NCBI GenBank assembly: GCA_965363355.1
Contig: CBDTTM010000098.1
Coordinates: 1-9,107, forward strand
Length of the DNA: 9,107 nt
Direction: 5' to 3'
Origin: CBDTTM01 sp965363355
GTDB taxonomy: Bacteria; Bacillota; Negativicutes; Selenomonadales; Selenomonadaceae
Part shown: positions 1 to 5,996 of the stretch, piece by piece
How the letters are laid out: every line of letters begins with the position of its first letter
Position numbering within the stretch: position 1 is the stretch's first letter
Program-made: the position numbers and the translations under genes
Notes under the pieces: model-generated
Databases searched by the model: none
The model's input: only the letters and a program-made list of their open reading frames with translations
Told to the model about the DNA's origin: nothing

Positions 1-723
1 TGTCCCCAAATCCTCCAGAGCCTGTTCAATACTATCTTCTGCTAGACGGTCTCCCAGCGCAGCTGCCGAAAAAACAGCTTCTGCCGTTATCTTTTGTTCT
101 TTTAATAAGCTAACTTCACCAGAGGCAATTTTCGCTTCGACAATCCGTGCCAAAGCGCTGCCAGAAGCGTATAGCTCCGCACAGCCCTGATTGCCACAGC
201 TGCAAGCAAGGCCATCTTTTTTTATTGTTATATGACCAAGTTCAAAAGCACTGCCAGTACTTCCCGTATACAAAGATCCATTTATTACAGCCCCAGCACC
301 AATACCAGTTGAAACCGTGACAAAAAGCATCGTATTGCTGCCTTGCCCGCTGCCAAATTTGTATTCAGCCCAAGCAGCTGCAGATGCATCATTTTCTAAA
401 GCAATTGGCAACGCATAACGCGCTCTCAATTTTTCGACAAAAGGATACTTGTGAAAAGGCAGGTTTGCCGCATACAGCAAAATTCCGCTATTTCGGTCTA
501 ATGCCCCCGGAACACCAACACCTATGCCAATAACATCAACTTTCTCTCTTTGAGCAGTTTCAACCATTTGATCGATCAACATAAAAAGCTGTGTTTCTAC
601 AACCGCCTCTCCTTTTGCTGCCTTTGTCGGGACTAACGCTTCTGCTATTTTTTCCCCTGAAGCATCTAGCAATATTCCACTGATTTTCGTCCCCCCAAGA
701 TCTATTCCTATGTATGCTGTCAC
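1..723 (-). CDS. ROK-family sugar kinase or ROK regulator-like protein, partial (C-terminus beyond window)
   Basis: Frame read by hand from a GTG start at 721-723, with GAGGTG five bases upstream; 241 codons run open to the window edge. Seen: the ATP-binding GIDLGGTK at residues 6-13, ENDA at 110-113 with the likely catalytic Asp112, STGIGAG at 138-144, ELGH at 161-164, and the zinc motif CSCGNQGCAE at 174-183. These are the full ROK signature. No helix-turn-helix precedes the kinase fold, so a cytosolic glucokinase-like or N-acetylhexosamine kinase is more likely than a NagC/XylR-type repressor; the substrate cannot be told. It lies 53 bases past the terminator that closes the thioredoxin cluster, so it is probably a separate transcription unit, though no good promoter is visible in the gap. 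About 60-80 residues are probably missing. Confidence 0.9.
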   Translation of the reverse strand, partial: MTAYIGIDLGGTKISGILLDASGEKIAEALVPTKAAKGEAVVETQLFMLIDQMVETAQREKVDVIGIGVGVPGALDRNSGILLYAANLPFHKYPFVEKLRARYALPIALENDASAAAWAEYKFGSGQGSNTMLFVTVSTGIGAGAVINGSLYTGSTGSAFELGHITIKKDGLACSCGNQGCAELYASGSALARIVEAKIASGEVSLLKEQKITAEAVFSAAALGDRLAEDSIEQALEDLGT

Positions 724-775
724 GTTATCACCTCTGAAACTATTATCATTTTATGAAACATCGATTTTTTCACTT

Positions 776-811
776 AAAAAAAGCTCCCGACACCATCTGG
801 GCGCGGGAGCT
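776..811 (-). terminator. Rho-independent terminator after trxA
   Basis: Eight-base perfect stem: AGCTCCCG at 782-789 pairs with CGGGAGCT at 804-811, with a 14-base loop. On the minus strand the stem is followed by a run of T (complement of 776-781). It sits 36 bases after the trxA stop and separates the redox cluster from the ROK gene. Confidence 0.85.
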
Positions 812-846
812 CAGGAATATAGTTCCTCTTCAACCATCTTGAATTC

Positions 847-1161
847 TTATTTATCGACTAAAGTGAGAATACTGGACTTAGGCATAGCCCCTACCGCACT
901 GGTCTTTAACTTTCCACCATCAAATATCAAAAGAGTTGGAATGCTCATCACTGAAAACTGTGATGCAAGCTCTGGCTGTTCATCCACATTGATTTTCCCA
1001 ACTTTTAAGTTACCTTGTCTTTCAACTGCTATTTCATCGATAACCGGCGCAACCATCTTGCACGGCCCGCACCAAGATGCCCAAAAATCCAGCAACACAG
1101 GCTCTTTTGCCTGTAATACTTCTTCTTCAAAATTTTCTTTCGTAATTGTCATTACTGCCAT
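847..1161 (-). CDS. trxA: Thioredoxin
   Basis: A 104-residue single-domain thioredoxin, near the usual family length. Seen: the active site WCGPC at residues 30-34 (Cys31, Cys34), the buried Asp25 before it, the cis-proline in SIPT (Pro75), and the late VGAMPK. Being cytosolic (no signal peptide), it should carry electrons from thioredoxin reductase to peroxidases, reductases and other thiol clients. The start at 1161 is favoured by GGGAGG about 10 bases upstream; a second Met at residue 4 lies further from that site. It follows ohrR after a 131-base gap with no clear terminator or promoter, so it may be read from the trxB promoter. The neighbouring two-Cys Gpx is a likely client. Confidence 0.96.
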   Translation of the reverse strand: MAVMTITKENFEEEVLQAKEPVLLDFWASWCGPCKMVAPVIDEIAVERQGNLKVGKINVDEQPELASQFSVMSIPTLLIFDGGKLKTSAVGAMPKSSILTLVDK

Positions 1162-1292
1162 ATATTTACCAACCTCCCTTATACAAGCTGCTACACAAAG
1201 AGCATCTCATTGTTTAATATTCATCGGCCTTCACATAAATCCCTTCAAAACCCCAAACTTTCTTTCGCGACTACTAACAGAAGGCCCCTAGT

Positions 1293-1736
1293 TCATTTAG
1301 GTTCGTCTGTCTTTAAATTTGCCAACACTTTGTATATCAATTGACATAAAAGTTTGGCCTCCTCCGCAGAGATTGCTAAACAAGAAGCCATTTGAGCTGG
1401 AATGCTTGCTGCCTGTTTTCTCATTTGTTCTCCTGAAGAAGTGATTGCCACAACTAAAATGCGTTCATCAGCCTCAAGTCGTTCTCTGCACAAAAGGTTT
1501 TTTTCTTCCATTTTTTTGAGAAGCGGTGTCAATGTTCCTGAATCCAAATGCAAATATTGGCCGATAGCCTTCGCCGTGAGTTGCTTTTCTGACCACAGAA
1601 GCAGCATAACCAAATACTGCGTATAGGTCAAACCAAACTTCCGCAAAAAAGGCCGATATGCTTTGATAATTTCCCTTGAGCAGGCATATAAAGGAAAACA
1701 GACTTGATTCTCCAGCTTCAAAGGATCCGCTTTCAT
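1293..1736 (-). CDS. ohrR: OhrR-type MarR-family peroxide-sensing repressor
   Basis: 147 residues with a MarR winged helix. The N-terminus carries the OhrR sensor: Cys13 in ENQVCFPLY, with Tyr17, Tyr27 and Tyr38. By alignment from memory these match Cys15, Tyr19, Tyr29 and Tyr40 of Bacillus subtilis OhrR, which detects organic hydroperoxides by oxidation of that Cys. The recognition helix region LDSGTLTPLLKKME spans 64-77 and the wing DER lies at 90-92. Further cysteines are at 19, 83, 119 and 131; Cys119 is close to where two-cysteine OhrR proteins keep their resolving Cys. Its ATG overlaps the gpx stop as ATGA, and GGGAG lies about 19 bases upstream, too far for a normal ribosome site, so translation is probably coupled to gpx. 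No ohr peroxidase gene is in the window; Gpx takes that place. Confidence 0.9.
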   Translation of the reverse strand: MKADPLKLENQVCFPLYACSREIIKAYRPFLRKFGLTYTQYLVMLLLWSEKQLTAKAIGQYLHLDSGTLTPLLKKMEEKNLLCRERLEADERILVVAITSSGEQMRKQAASIPAQMASCLAISAEEAKLLCQLIYKVLANLKTDEPK

Positions 1737-2281
1737 GACAATAAGCGTTCAATATCTCCCGCCATTTGAGATGGCAATGTTGTTGGTTCAAATCTGCCCA
1801 CAACTTCACCATTGCGGTCAACTAGGAATTTAGTGAAATTCCATTTTATTGAATCACCCTCTAAGTACTCTGGGAAATTTTCTTTTAACGCTGCCGTGAG
1901 TTTTTCTGCAATTGGATGTGCTTTATCAAATCCTTCAAATTTCATCTTGCTGGTAAGGTATTTAAACAAAGGCTGTGCATCATCACCGCGGACATCGCCT
2001 TTAGCAAAGAGCGGAAAAGTCACGCCAAAATTAACTTTGCAAAATGTATGGACCTCTTCATTAGATCCCGGTTCTTGTTCTGCAAATTGATTGCTCGGAA
2101 AACCTAAGATTTCAAGACCTTGATCTTTATATTTTACATATAAAGCTTGCAATTCTTCATACTGCGGCGTAAAACCACATTTACTTGCTGTATTTACAAT
2201 CAATACTACTTTCCCTTTGTAGTCTGCCAAAGATTTTTCTTCGCCCCGGATTGTTTTTACCTTAAAATCATAAATTGACAT
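1733..2281 (-). CDS. gpx: Glutathione peroxidase-family thiol peroxidase (likely thioredoxin-dependent, two-Cys type)
   Basis: 182 residues from the chosen start. Peroxidatic Cys35 lies in NTASKCGFTPQY (30-41), the conserved Gln65 in FPSNQF (61-66), and Trp147-Asn148 in KWNFTKFLVD, giving the Cys-Gln-Trp-Asn centre. Cys81 in FCKVNFGVTFP sits where yeast Gpx3 has its resolving Cys82, so this is the two-Cys class reduced by thioredoxin rather than glutathione. The third family Cys (FPCNQF) is Ser here. An upstream in-frame ATG at 2294-2296 is rejected: it lies inside the GGAGG sequence that serves the ATG at 2279-2281, eight bases away. It is 35 bases after the glutaredoxin-like gene and overlaps ohrR by four bases. 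Role: reduction of hydrogen peroxide and lipid or organic hydroperoxides. Confidence 0.93.
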   Translation of the reverse strand: MSIYDFKVKTIRGEEKSLADYKGKVVLIVNTASKCGFTPQYEELQALYVKYKDQGLEILGFPSNQFAEQEPGSNEEVHTFCKVNFGVTFPLFAKGDVRGDDAQPLFKYLTSKMKFEGFDKAHPIAEKLTAALKENFPEYLEGDSIKWNFTKFLVDRNGEVVGRFEPTTLPSQMAGDIERLLS

Positions 2282-2316
2282 ATTTTTTTCCTCCATTATA
2301 TTATATATTTTTTAAA

Positions 2317-2550
2317 TCATTTTATCCCAATCAAAGCATCCAATTTTTCCTTATCAAAACTAAGCACATAATTTTTCCCATCAACAGTAGTAACAGGAAC
2401 CGTCAAATCGCCAGATATCTTATAAAGCTCATCTCTGGCTGCATCATCAGCTTCGACATCAATATCTTCGTAGTCAACCCCCTTTGCCTTCAAATATTTT
2501 TTGACTTTATGGCACCATGGGCAATCTGGAATAGAATAAACTTTTACCAT
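2317..2550 (-). CDS. Glutaredoxin-like / NrdH-like small thiol redox protein
   Basis: 77 residues, a single small thioredoxin fold. Active site CPWC at residues 10-13 (Cys10, Cys13) after the first strand VKVYSIPD; cis-proline in TVPVT (Pro52); C-terminal SFDKEKL helix. The length and CxxC fit the clostridial glutaredoxin-like/NrdH group, which often take electrons from thioredoxin reductase rather than glutathione. The start has a good site, GGAGGAAC, within the end of the reductase gene, leaving a one-base gap between the reductase stop and this ATG, so the two are tightly linked. It is a probable direct partner of the upstream flavoprotein. The terminal substrate (ribonucleotide reductase, peroxidase or other) cannot be told; no nrd genes are in the window. 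Confidence 0.88.
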   Translation of the reverse strand: MVKVYSIPDCPWCHKVKKYLKAKGVDYEDIDVEADDAARDELYKISGDLTVPVTTVDGKNYVLSFDKEKLDALIGIK

Positions 2551-2551
2551 T

Positions 2552-3493
2552 TTAATGTTCCTCCTTCATTTTTTGAATGTATTGTTCTGCCAGTAATGCT
2601 GCGACTGTACCATCAGCGGCAGCTGTCGTCAACTGACGAATTAATTTTGTTCTCACATCTCCTGCGGCAAAAACCCCAGCGACATTTGTCCGGCAATCTT
2701 CTCCTGCAACAATTCTTTTATCTGCATCAAAATCAATGTCTGAAGCAAAAATTTGTGTATTTGGAACAACTCCAATATTGACAAAAAGTGCTGCTGCTGG
2801 CAAATTTGTTTGTTCTCCAGTCGTTTTGTCCTGAAGAACAATATTTTCAAGAACTTCTTGCCCTTCAAGCTTTACGATATCCTGATTCAAAATAATCTGT
2901 GCATCCGGGTTTTTTTGTAACTTTTCTTGCGAAATCAAATCTGCTCGAAGGTTTGGCGACCGATTGATCAAATACAACTTTCTTGCATATTTAGCCAAGA
3001 AATTAGCTGCATCCACGCCTGCATTGCCGCCGCCAACTACCGCTATATCCTTGTTTTGATACATATGTCCATCGCAAAGCTCACAGTAGTGGATTCCCTT
3101 ACCCGTGTATTTAGGCACTTCTGGCAGCGTAAGCTTGCGCCGCATCATCCCAGTGGCTATGATCACTGCCTTCGGATGATATATATAAGAAGTTGTTTCT
3201 ACTATTTTTTCTTCATCGGTTAAATGCACACGCTCAATTGAATCAAATTCATCGATGACGGCACCGAAGTACTCTGCCTGCTGCTGTATTTTTTCTACCA
3301 ATTCACTACCTTTTATCGAAGCAAATCCAGGATAATTTTCTATGCCATGTGTGTTGATGATCTGTCCACCAATGAGATCACTTTCCAGCACCAATGTGTC
3401 AAGATTCATTCGCCCTGCATATAAAGCCGCTGTAAGTCCGGCAATTCCACCACCAACAATAATAAGGTCGGGAGATTTGATGACTTTCTCCAT
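2552..3493 (-). CDS. trxB: Thioredoxin reductase-like FAD/pyridine nucleotide disulfide oxidoreductase
   Basis: 313 residues, normal for low-molecular-weight TrxB. Seen: the FAD dinucleotide fold GGGIAG at 14-19, GGQ at 42-44, ATG at 113-115, the redox pair C-E-L-C at 137-140 followed by DG, a second nucleotide fold GGGNAG at 154-159, and the FAD-binding AAGDVR at 276-281 with RQLTTAAADG near the end. Two things are odd. The redox motif is CELC rather than the usual CATC. The NADPH phosphate-binding HRRxxxR is replaced by NRSPNLR (177-183), which keeps only the first and last Arg, so NADH or another donor is possible. It is the first gene of the redox operon, with GGTGG before the ATG and a strong promoter. 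The expected role is reducing the adjacent glutaredoxin-like protein and TrxA; the donor and partner are inferred. Confidence 0.9.
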   Translation of the reverse strand: MEKVIKSPDLIIVGGGIAGLTAALYAGRMNLDTLVLESDLIGGQIINTHGIENYPGFASIKGSELVEKIQQQAEYFGAVIDEFDSIERVHLTDEEKIVETTSYIYHPKAVIIATGMMRRKLTLPEVPKYTGKGIHYCELCDGHMYQNKDIAVVGGGNAGVDAANFLAKYARKLYLINRSPNLRADLISQEKLQKNPDAQIILNQDIVKLEGQEVLENIVLQDKTTGEQTNLPAAALFVNIGVVPNTQIFASDIDFDADKRIVAGEDCRTNVAGVFAAGDVRTKLIRQLTTAAADGTVAALLAEQYIQKMKEEH

Positions 3494-3518
3494 ATTTGCA
3501 CCACCTTCGTATTATAAA

Positions 3519-3546
3519 ACAATCAATTGTGTATGATTTAATTGTA
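3519..3546. promoter_or_regulatory. Candidate OhrR operator (two adjacent inverted repeats)
   Basis: On the minus strand, TACAATTAAATCATA (3532-3546) is followed by ACAATTGATTGT (3519-3530). Each has a TACAAT or ACAAT left arm and an ATTGT-like right arm. From memory this resembles the paired TACAATT/AATTGTA repeats bound by B. subtilis OhrR. The site lies about 12-39 bases downstream of the predicted transcription start of the operon that encodes OhrR, a position suited to repression. The first repeat is degenerate (ATCATA for ATTGTA), and the region is AT-rich, so binding is inferred. Confidence 0.55.
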
Positions 3547-3564
3547 CTCAATCTTTATAACTAC

Positions 3565-3593
3565 AGTATATTCATCTATTCTTTATTTGTCAA
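3565..3593 (-). promoter_or_regulatory. Sigma-A promoter of the trxB-grx-gpx-ohrR operon
   Basis: On the minus strand, TTGACA (complement of 3588-3593) and TATACT (complement of 3565-3570) are separated by exactly 17 bases. The expected start is near 3558, leaving a leader of about 65 bases before the trxB ATG that contains the candidate OhrR operator. A 12-base perfect palindrome, TAATAATTATTA at 3594-3605, abuts the -35 box. Confidence 0.85.
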
Positions 3594-3685
3594 TAATAAT
3601 TATTAAATAAAACAGATTCCTCAAAATGGATTATTCCTACAATTTAACAAATTCATCATCAACGTTCTATCCTCTTTTATTTTTC

Positions 3686-3702
3686 TTTGTTTCCCTTTGT
3701 TT
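3686..3702 (+). repeat. Two TTTGTTT direct repeats 10 bases apart upstream of the deoR promoter
   Basis: TTTGTTT occurs at 3686-3692 and 3696-3702, with a related TTTGTTG at 3712-3718 that overlaps the -35 box. Copies one helical turn apart are compatible with a DeoR-family operator and autoregulation. The tract is T-rich, so chance is a real alternative. Confidence 0.3.
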
Positions 3703-3715
3703 ATTGTCTATTTTG

Positions 3716-3744
3716 TTGATTCCAAAGGTCTTTCAGCGTATAAT
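3716..3744 (+). promoter_or_regulatory. Sigma-A promoter of the DeoR-family gene
   Basis: TTGATT at 3716-3721 and TATAAT at 3739-3744 are separated by 17 bases. The start is expected near 3751, giving a short leader that contains GAGGTGA six bases before the ATG at 3782. Confidence 0.85.
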
Positions 3745-3781
3745 GTACTCATACCATAAAATTATTACGAGGTGACCCACT

Positions 3782-4537
3782 ATGTTAGGAATTGAACGTC
3801 GACAGAAAATCATGGAAGAATTGATGCAAAATCGCAAAGTATATGTGGGCGAACTGAGCAAAACCTTTGATGTAACAGAAGAAACTATTCGCCGCGATCT
3901 CGAAAAACTCGAAAAGATGGATTTTTTGAACCGAAGCTATGGTGGCGCTGTTCTTAAAGAACATACCAGTGAAGATCTCTCTTTTATAAAGCGAACTTCT
4001 ATAAATAATGCGGACAAGGAATGCATCGCGCAAAAAGCCGAACCTCTGCTCAATGATGGTGACACACTAATGGTCGATGCCAGTACGACATGTCTAGCTC
4101 TTTTGCAGCATTTGCAACAAAAAAAGAATTTGACCATCATCACCAATTCCATTCGGTTAGTCAATGAATTCGTCGATTCTCCCTTCACCATCATTTCAAC
4201 AGGTGGAACTCTGCGAGCTCATTCTTATGCACTTACAGGCCCTTCTGCCTGTGTTACGCTGCAAAATTATTATGTCGATTTAGCAATCATCAGCTGCAAG
4301 GGAATCGATCGGGAAAAAGGCATCATGGAATCAAATGAACCAGAAAGCATTATTAAACAACAAATGATTGCCCAGGCACGCAAAAGAATATTATTGATCG
4401 ATCATTCAAAATTCGATAAAACTGCCTTTAAGAAAACCAGCGATTTTTCTAATATCGACTGCGTCGTTACAGATCAAGTTCCAGCGGAAAGCTGGATTAA
4501 TTTCTTTGCAAAGCAACAAATCAAATTAATTTACTAA
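3782..4537 (+). CDS. DeoR/GlpR-family transcriptional regulator
   Basis: 251 residues, the normal family length. The N-terminal helix-turn-helix spans about 6-57 (RRQKIMEEL, then VTEETIRRDLEKLE at 31-44, then the wing RSYGGAV). The C-terminal sugar-phosphate-sensing DeoRC domain spans about 75-235, with the recognisable VDASTT (98-103), ITNS (120-123), STGGTLR (139-145), and LLIDHSKFDKTAF (204-216). Members usually repress carbohydrate operons and are released by a phosphorylated sugar. It is alone on the plus strand, facing away from the redox operon and towards the lactate operon, with its own promoter and terminator. No sugar-catabolic target is adjacent except the distant ROK gene, so its regulon is unknown. 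T-rich direct repeats near its promoter may be its own operator. Confidence 0.92.
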   Translation: MLGIERRQKIMEELMQNRKVYVGELSKTFDVTEETIRRDLEKLEKMDFLNRSYGGAVLKEHTSEDLSFIKRTSINNADKECIAQKAEPLLNDGDTLMVDASTTCLALLQHLQQKKNLTIITNSIRLVNEFVDSPFTIISTGGTLRAHSYALTGPSACVTLQNYYVDLAIISCKGIDREKGIMESNEPESIIKQQMIAQARKRILLIDHSKFDKTAFKKTSDFSNIDCVVTDQVPAESWINFFAKQQIKLIY

Positions 4538-4546
4538 TTTTCTCAT

Positions 4547-4590
4547 AAAAAAGGACGCCGCACTGAATCGTTTTCAGTACGGCGTCTTTT
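4547..4590. terminator. Bidirectional Rho-independent terminator between deoR-type gene and lctD
   Basis: A 13-base stem: 4554-4566 pairs with 4574-4586 around a seven-base loop, with one C-A mismatch (core GACGCCG/CGGCGTC). A run of A at 4547-4552 and T at 4587-4590 on either side supply a U tract in both directions. It ends 10 bases after the deoR-type stop and six bases from the stop of the converging dehydrogenase gene, so it serves both. Confidence 0.92.
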
Positions 4591-4592
4591 CT

Positions 4593-5996
4593 TTATCCTT
4601 GACAGATTTTATGTGGGTTCAATATATTATTTGGATCGAATGCATGTTTTATCCCTTGCATCAAACTAAAGATTTCTGGCTGAACTGCTTCTTGAAGGTA
4701 TTGTTTCTTCGCAAAGCCGATACCATGTTCACCCGATACCTGACCATTTAGGTCTCTGGCCTTTTGATACATCTTTTCCATGGTTTGTGACAATCGAGCT
4801 TCCCATACTTCATCACTGAGATCATCTTTCAATATATAAGCATGAAGATTGCCATCGCCAGCATGTCCAAAGCTCTTAATGCGAAGACCGGCTTTTTCTT
4901 GCAGTGCATGCGTAAATTCAACGAATTCGTTGACTGAGCTTCTTGGTACGACAATATCGACTTCGTCCATGTAGGTCGTCGATCCTTTGATTGCTTCCAG
5001 AAAAGCCCCTCTTGCCTGCCAAATGGACTCATTTCTTTCTTGTGTATCAGCGATCAAGATATCCATTGCACCTTGTTCCAGGCAGATTTTCGCAACACTA
5101 TCGTATGCATCTTCTATTTCTTCTGTCGAGTTTCCATCAAACTTAAGTAAAAGGTAAGCATCCGCCTGGTTATCCGGGAATTTCTTTCCAAGATATTCTT
5201 CCGAATCCATAATGACTTCTCGTTCCATAAATTCAATAGCGGTCGGAATTGCTCTTGATTTTACGATCAATGGCACCGTTCCAATTGCCTGCTTCAAATT
5301 AGGGAAAGGAATCAATAAACTTATTGCCTTCTTTGGCAATGGCAACAATTTCAAAACCGCCTTTGTCACAATGCCCAAAGTACCTTCTGAACCGACAAGC
5401 AAATCTTTCAAATCATAACCAGAGCTATTCTTGACGATTTTGCCTCCTAAGTCAACAATCTCGCCACTTGGCAAAACAACTTCAAGGCCACGAACAAAAT
5501 CACGCGTCACACCATATTTAACAGCCCGCATCCCACCAGCATTCGTGCTGATATTACCACCGATAGTCGCTGATTTTTCACCTGGATCTGGTGGATAAAA
5601 CAATCCTTTTTCTTCAACATATTGTGCCAGCTCCATCAATAAAACGCCTGGCTCTAATGTTAAGGTAAGGTTCTCTTCATCTAGTTCTAAGAAATGGTTC
5701 ATCAATGTCGTATCAATCATGATTCCATGTTCCATAGCAACTGAGGCTCCAACTAAGCCCGTACCCGCGCCACGCGGTGTCACTGCAATCGCATGTTGAT
5801 TGGCATACTGCAAAATCTTTGACACTTCTTGAGCTGACTCCACCTTAACTACAACTTCTGGATAGGAACGAGTTCCGCTCAATTCATCATGGCTGAACTC
5901 TTCATTGATTTGATCTCCCAAAAGAACTCTTTCATCGTTTTGAATAACGGATTGAATAAACGCTATATCTTTTTCATCCAATTTTTTATAAGTCAT
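4593..5996 (-). CDS. lctD: FAD-linked 2-hydroxyacid dehydrogenase, probable LDH subunit of the Ldh/Etf complex
   Basis: 467 residues, GlcD/D-lactate dehydrogenase family. The FAD-binding PCMH domain occupies about 40-220: PRGAGTGLVG at 74-83, PPDPGEKSATIGGNISTNAGG at 135-155, SSGYDL at 191-196, GSEGTLG at 202-208. The C-terminal FAD-oxidase domain holds HAGDGNLH at 378-385 and SGEHGIG at 421-427, whose His and Glu residues bind a catalytic divalent metal in this family, and ends with DPNNILNP. The start overlaps the etfA stop as ATGA, with GGGGGAT seven bases upstream, so the two are co-translated. As last gene of etfB-etfA-lctD it should oxidise lactate to pyruvate and pass electrons to the Etf. 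Glycolate or another 2-hydroxyacid is possible; the Etf partnership and the LctA-like regulator upstream favour lactate. It is cytosolic, with no membrane segment. Confidence 0.88.
   Translation of the reverse strand: MTYKKLDEKDIAFIQSVIQNDERVLLGDQINEEFSHDELSGTRSYPEVVVKVESAQEVSKILQYANQHAIAVTPRGAGTGLVGASVAMEHGIMIDTTLMNHFLELDEENLTLTLEPGVLLMELAQYVEEKGLFYPPDPGEKSATIGGNISTNAGGMRAVKYGVTRDFVRGLEVVLPSGEIVDLGGKIVKNSSGYDLKDLLVGSEGTLGIVTKAVLKLLPLPKKAISLLIPFPNLKQAIGTVPLIVKSRAIPTAIEFMEREVIMDSEEYLGKKFPDNQADAYLLLKFDGNSTEEIEDAYDSVAKICLEQGAMDILIADTQERNESIWQARGAFLEAIKGSTTYMDEVDIVVPRSSVNEFVEFTHALQEKAGLRIKSFGHAGDGNLHAYILKDDLSDEVWEARLSQTMEKMYQKARDLNGQVSGEHGIGFAKKQYLQEAVQPEIFSLMQGIKHAFDPNNILNPHKICQG

Noticed and set aside
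1226..1286. GGCCTTC (1226-1232) and GAAGGCC (1280-1286) inverted repeat in the ohrR-trxA gap
   Set aside because: Seven-base arms with a 47-base loop and no T tract; I see no good promoter or riboswitch there either.
710..1291. A 193-codon plus-strand open frame
   Set aside because: It lies antisense over trxA, with no ribosome site and a low-complexity Ser/Ile-rich product; trxA on the minus strand has complete family motifs.
2282..2296. Five extra N-terminal codons of Gpx from the ATG at 2294-2296
   Set aside because: That ATG is part of the GGAGG ribosome site for the ATG at 2279-2281, which gives a normal Gpx N-terminus.
2275..2781. A 168-codon plus-strand open frame
   Set aside because: Antisense to the glutaredoxin-like and trxB genes, no recognisable domain, and it begins in the gpx leader.
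3511..3516. A second TATAAT (minus strand) closer to trxB
   Set aside because: No acceptable -35 lies 16-18 bases upstream, and its transcript would start almost at the ribosome site.
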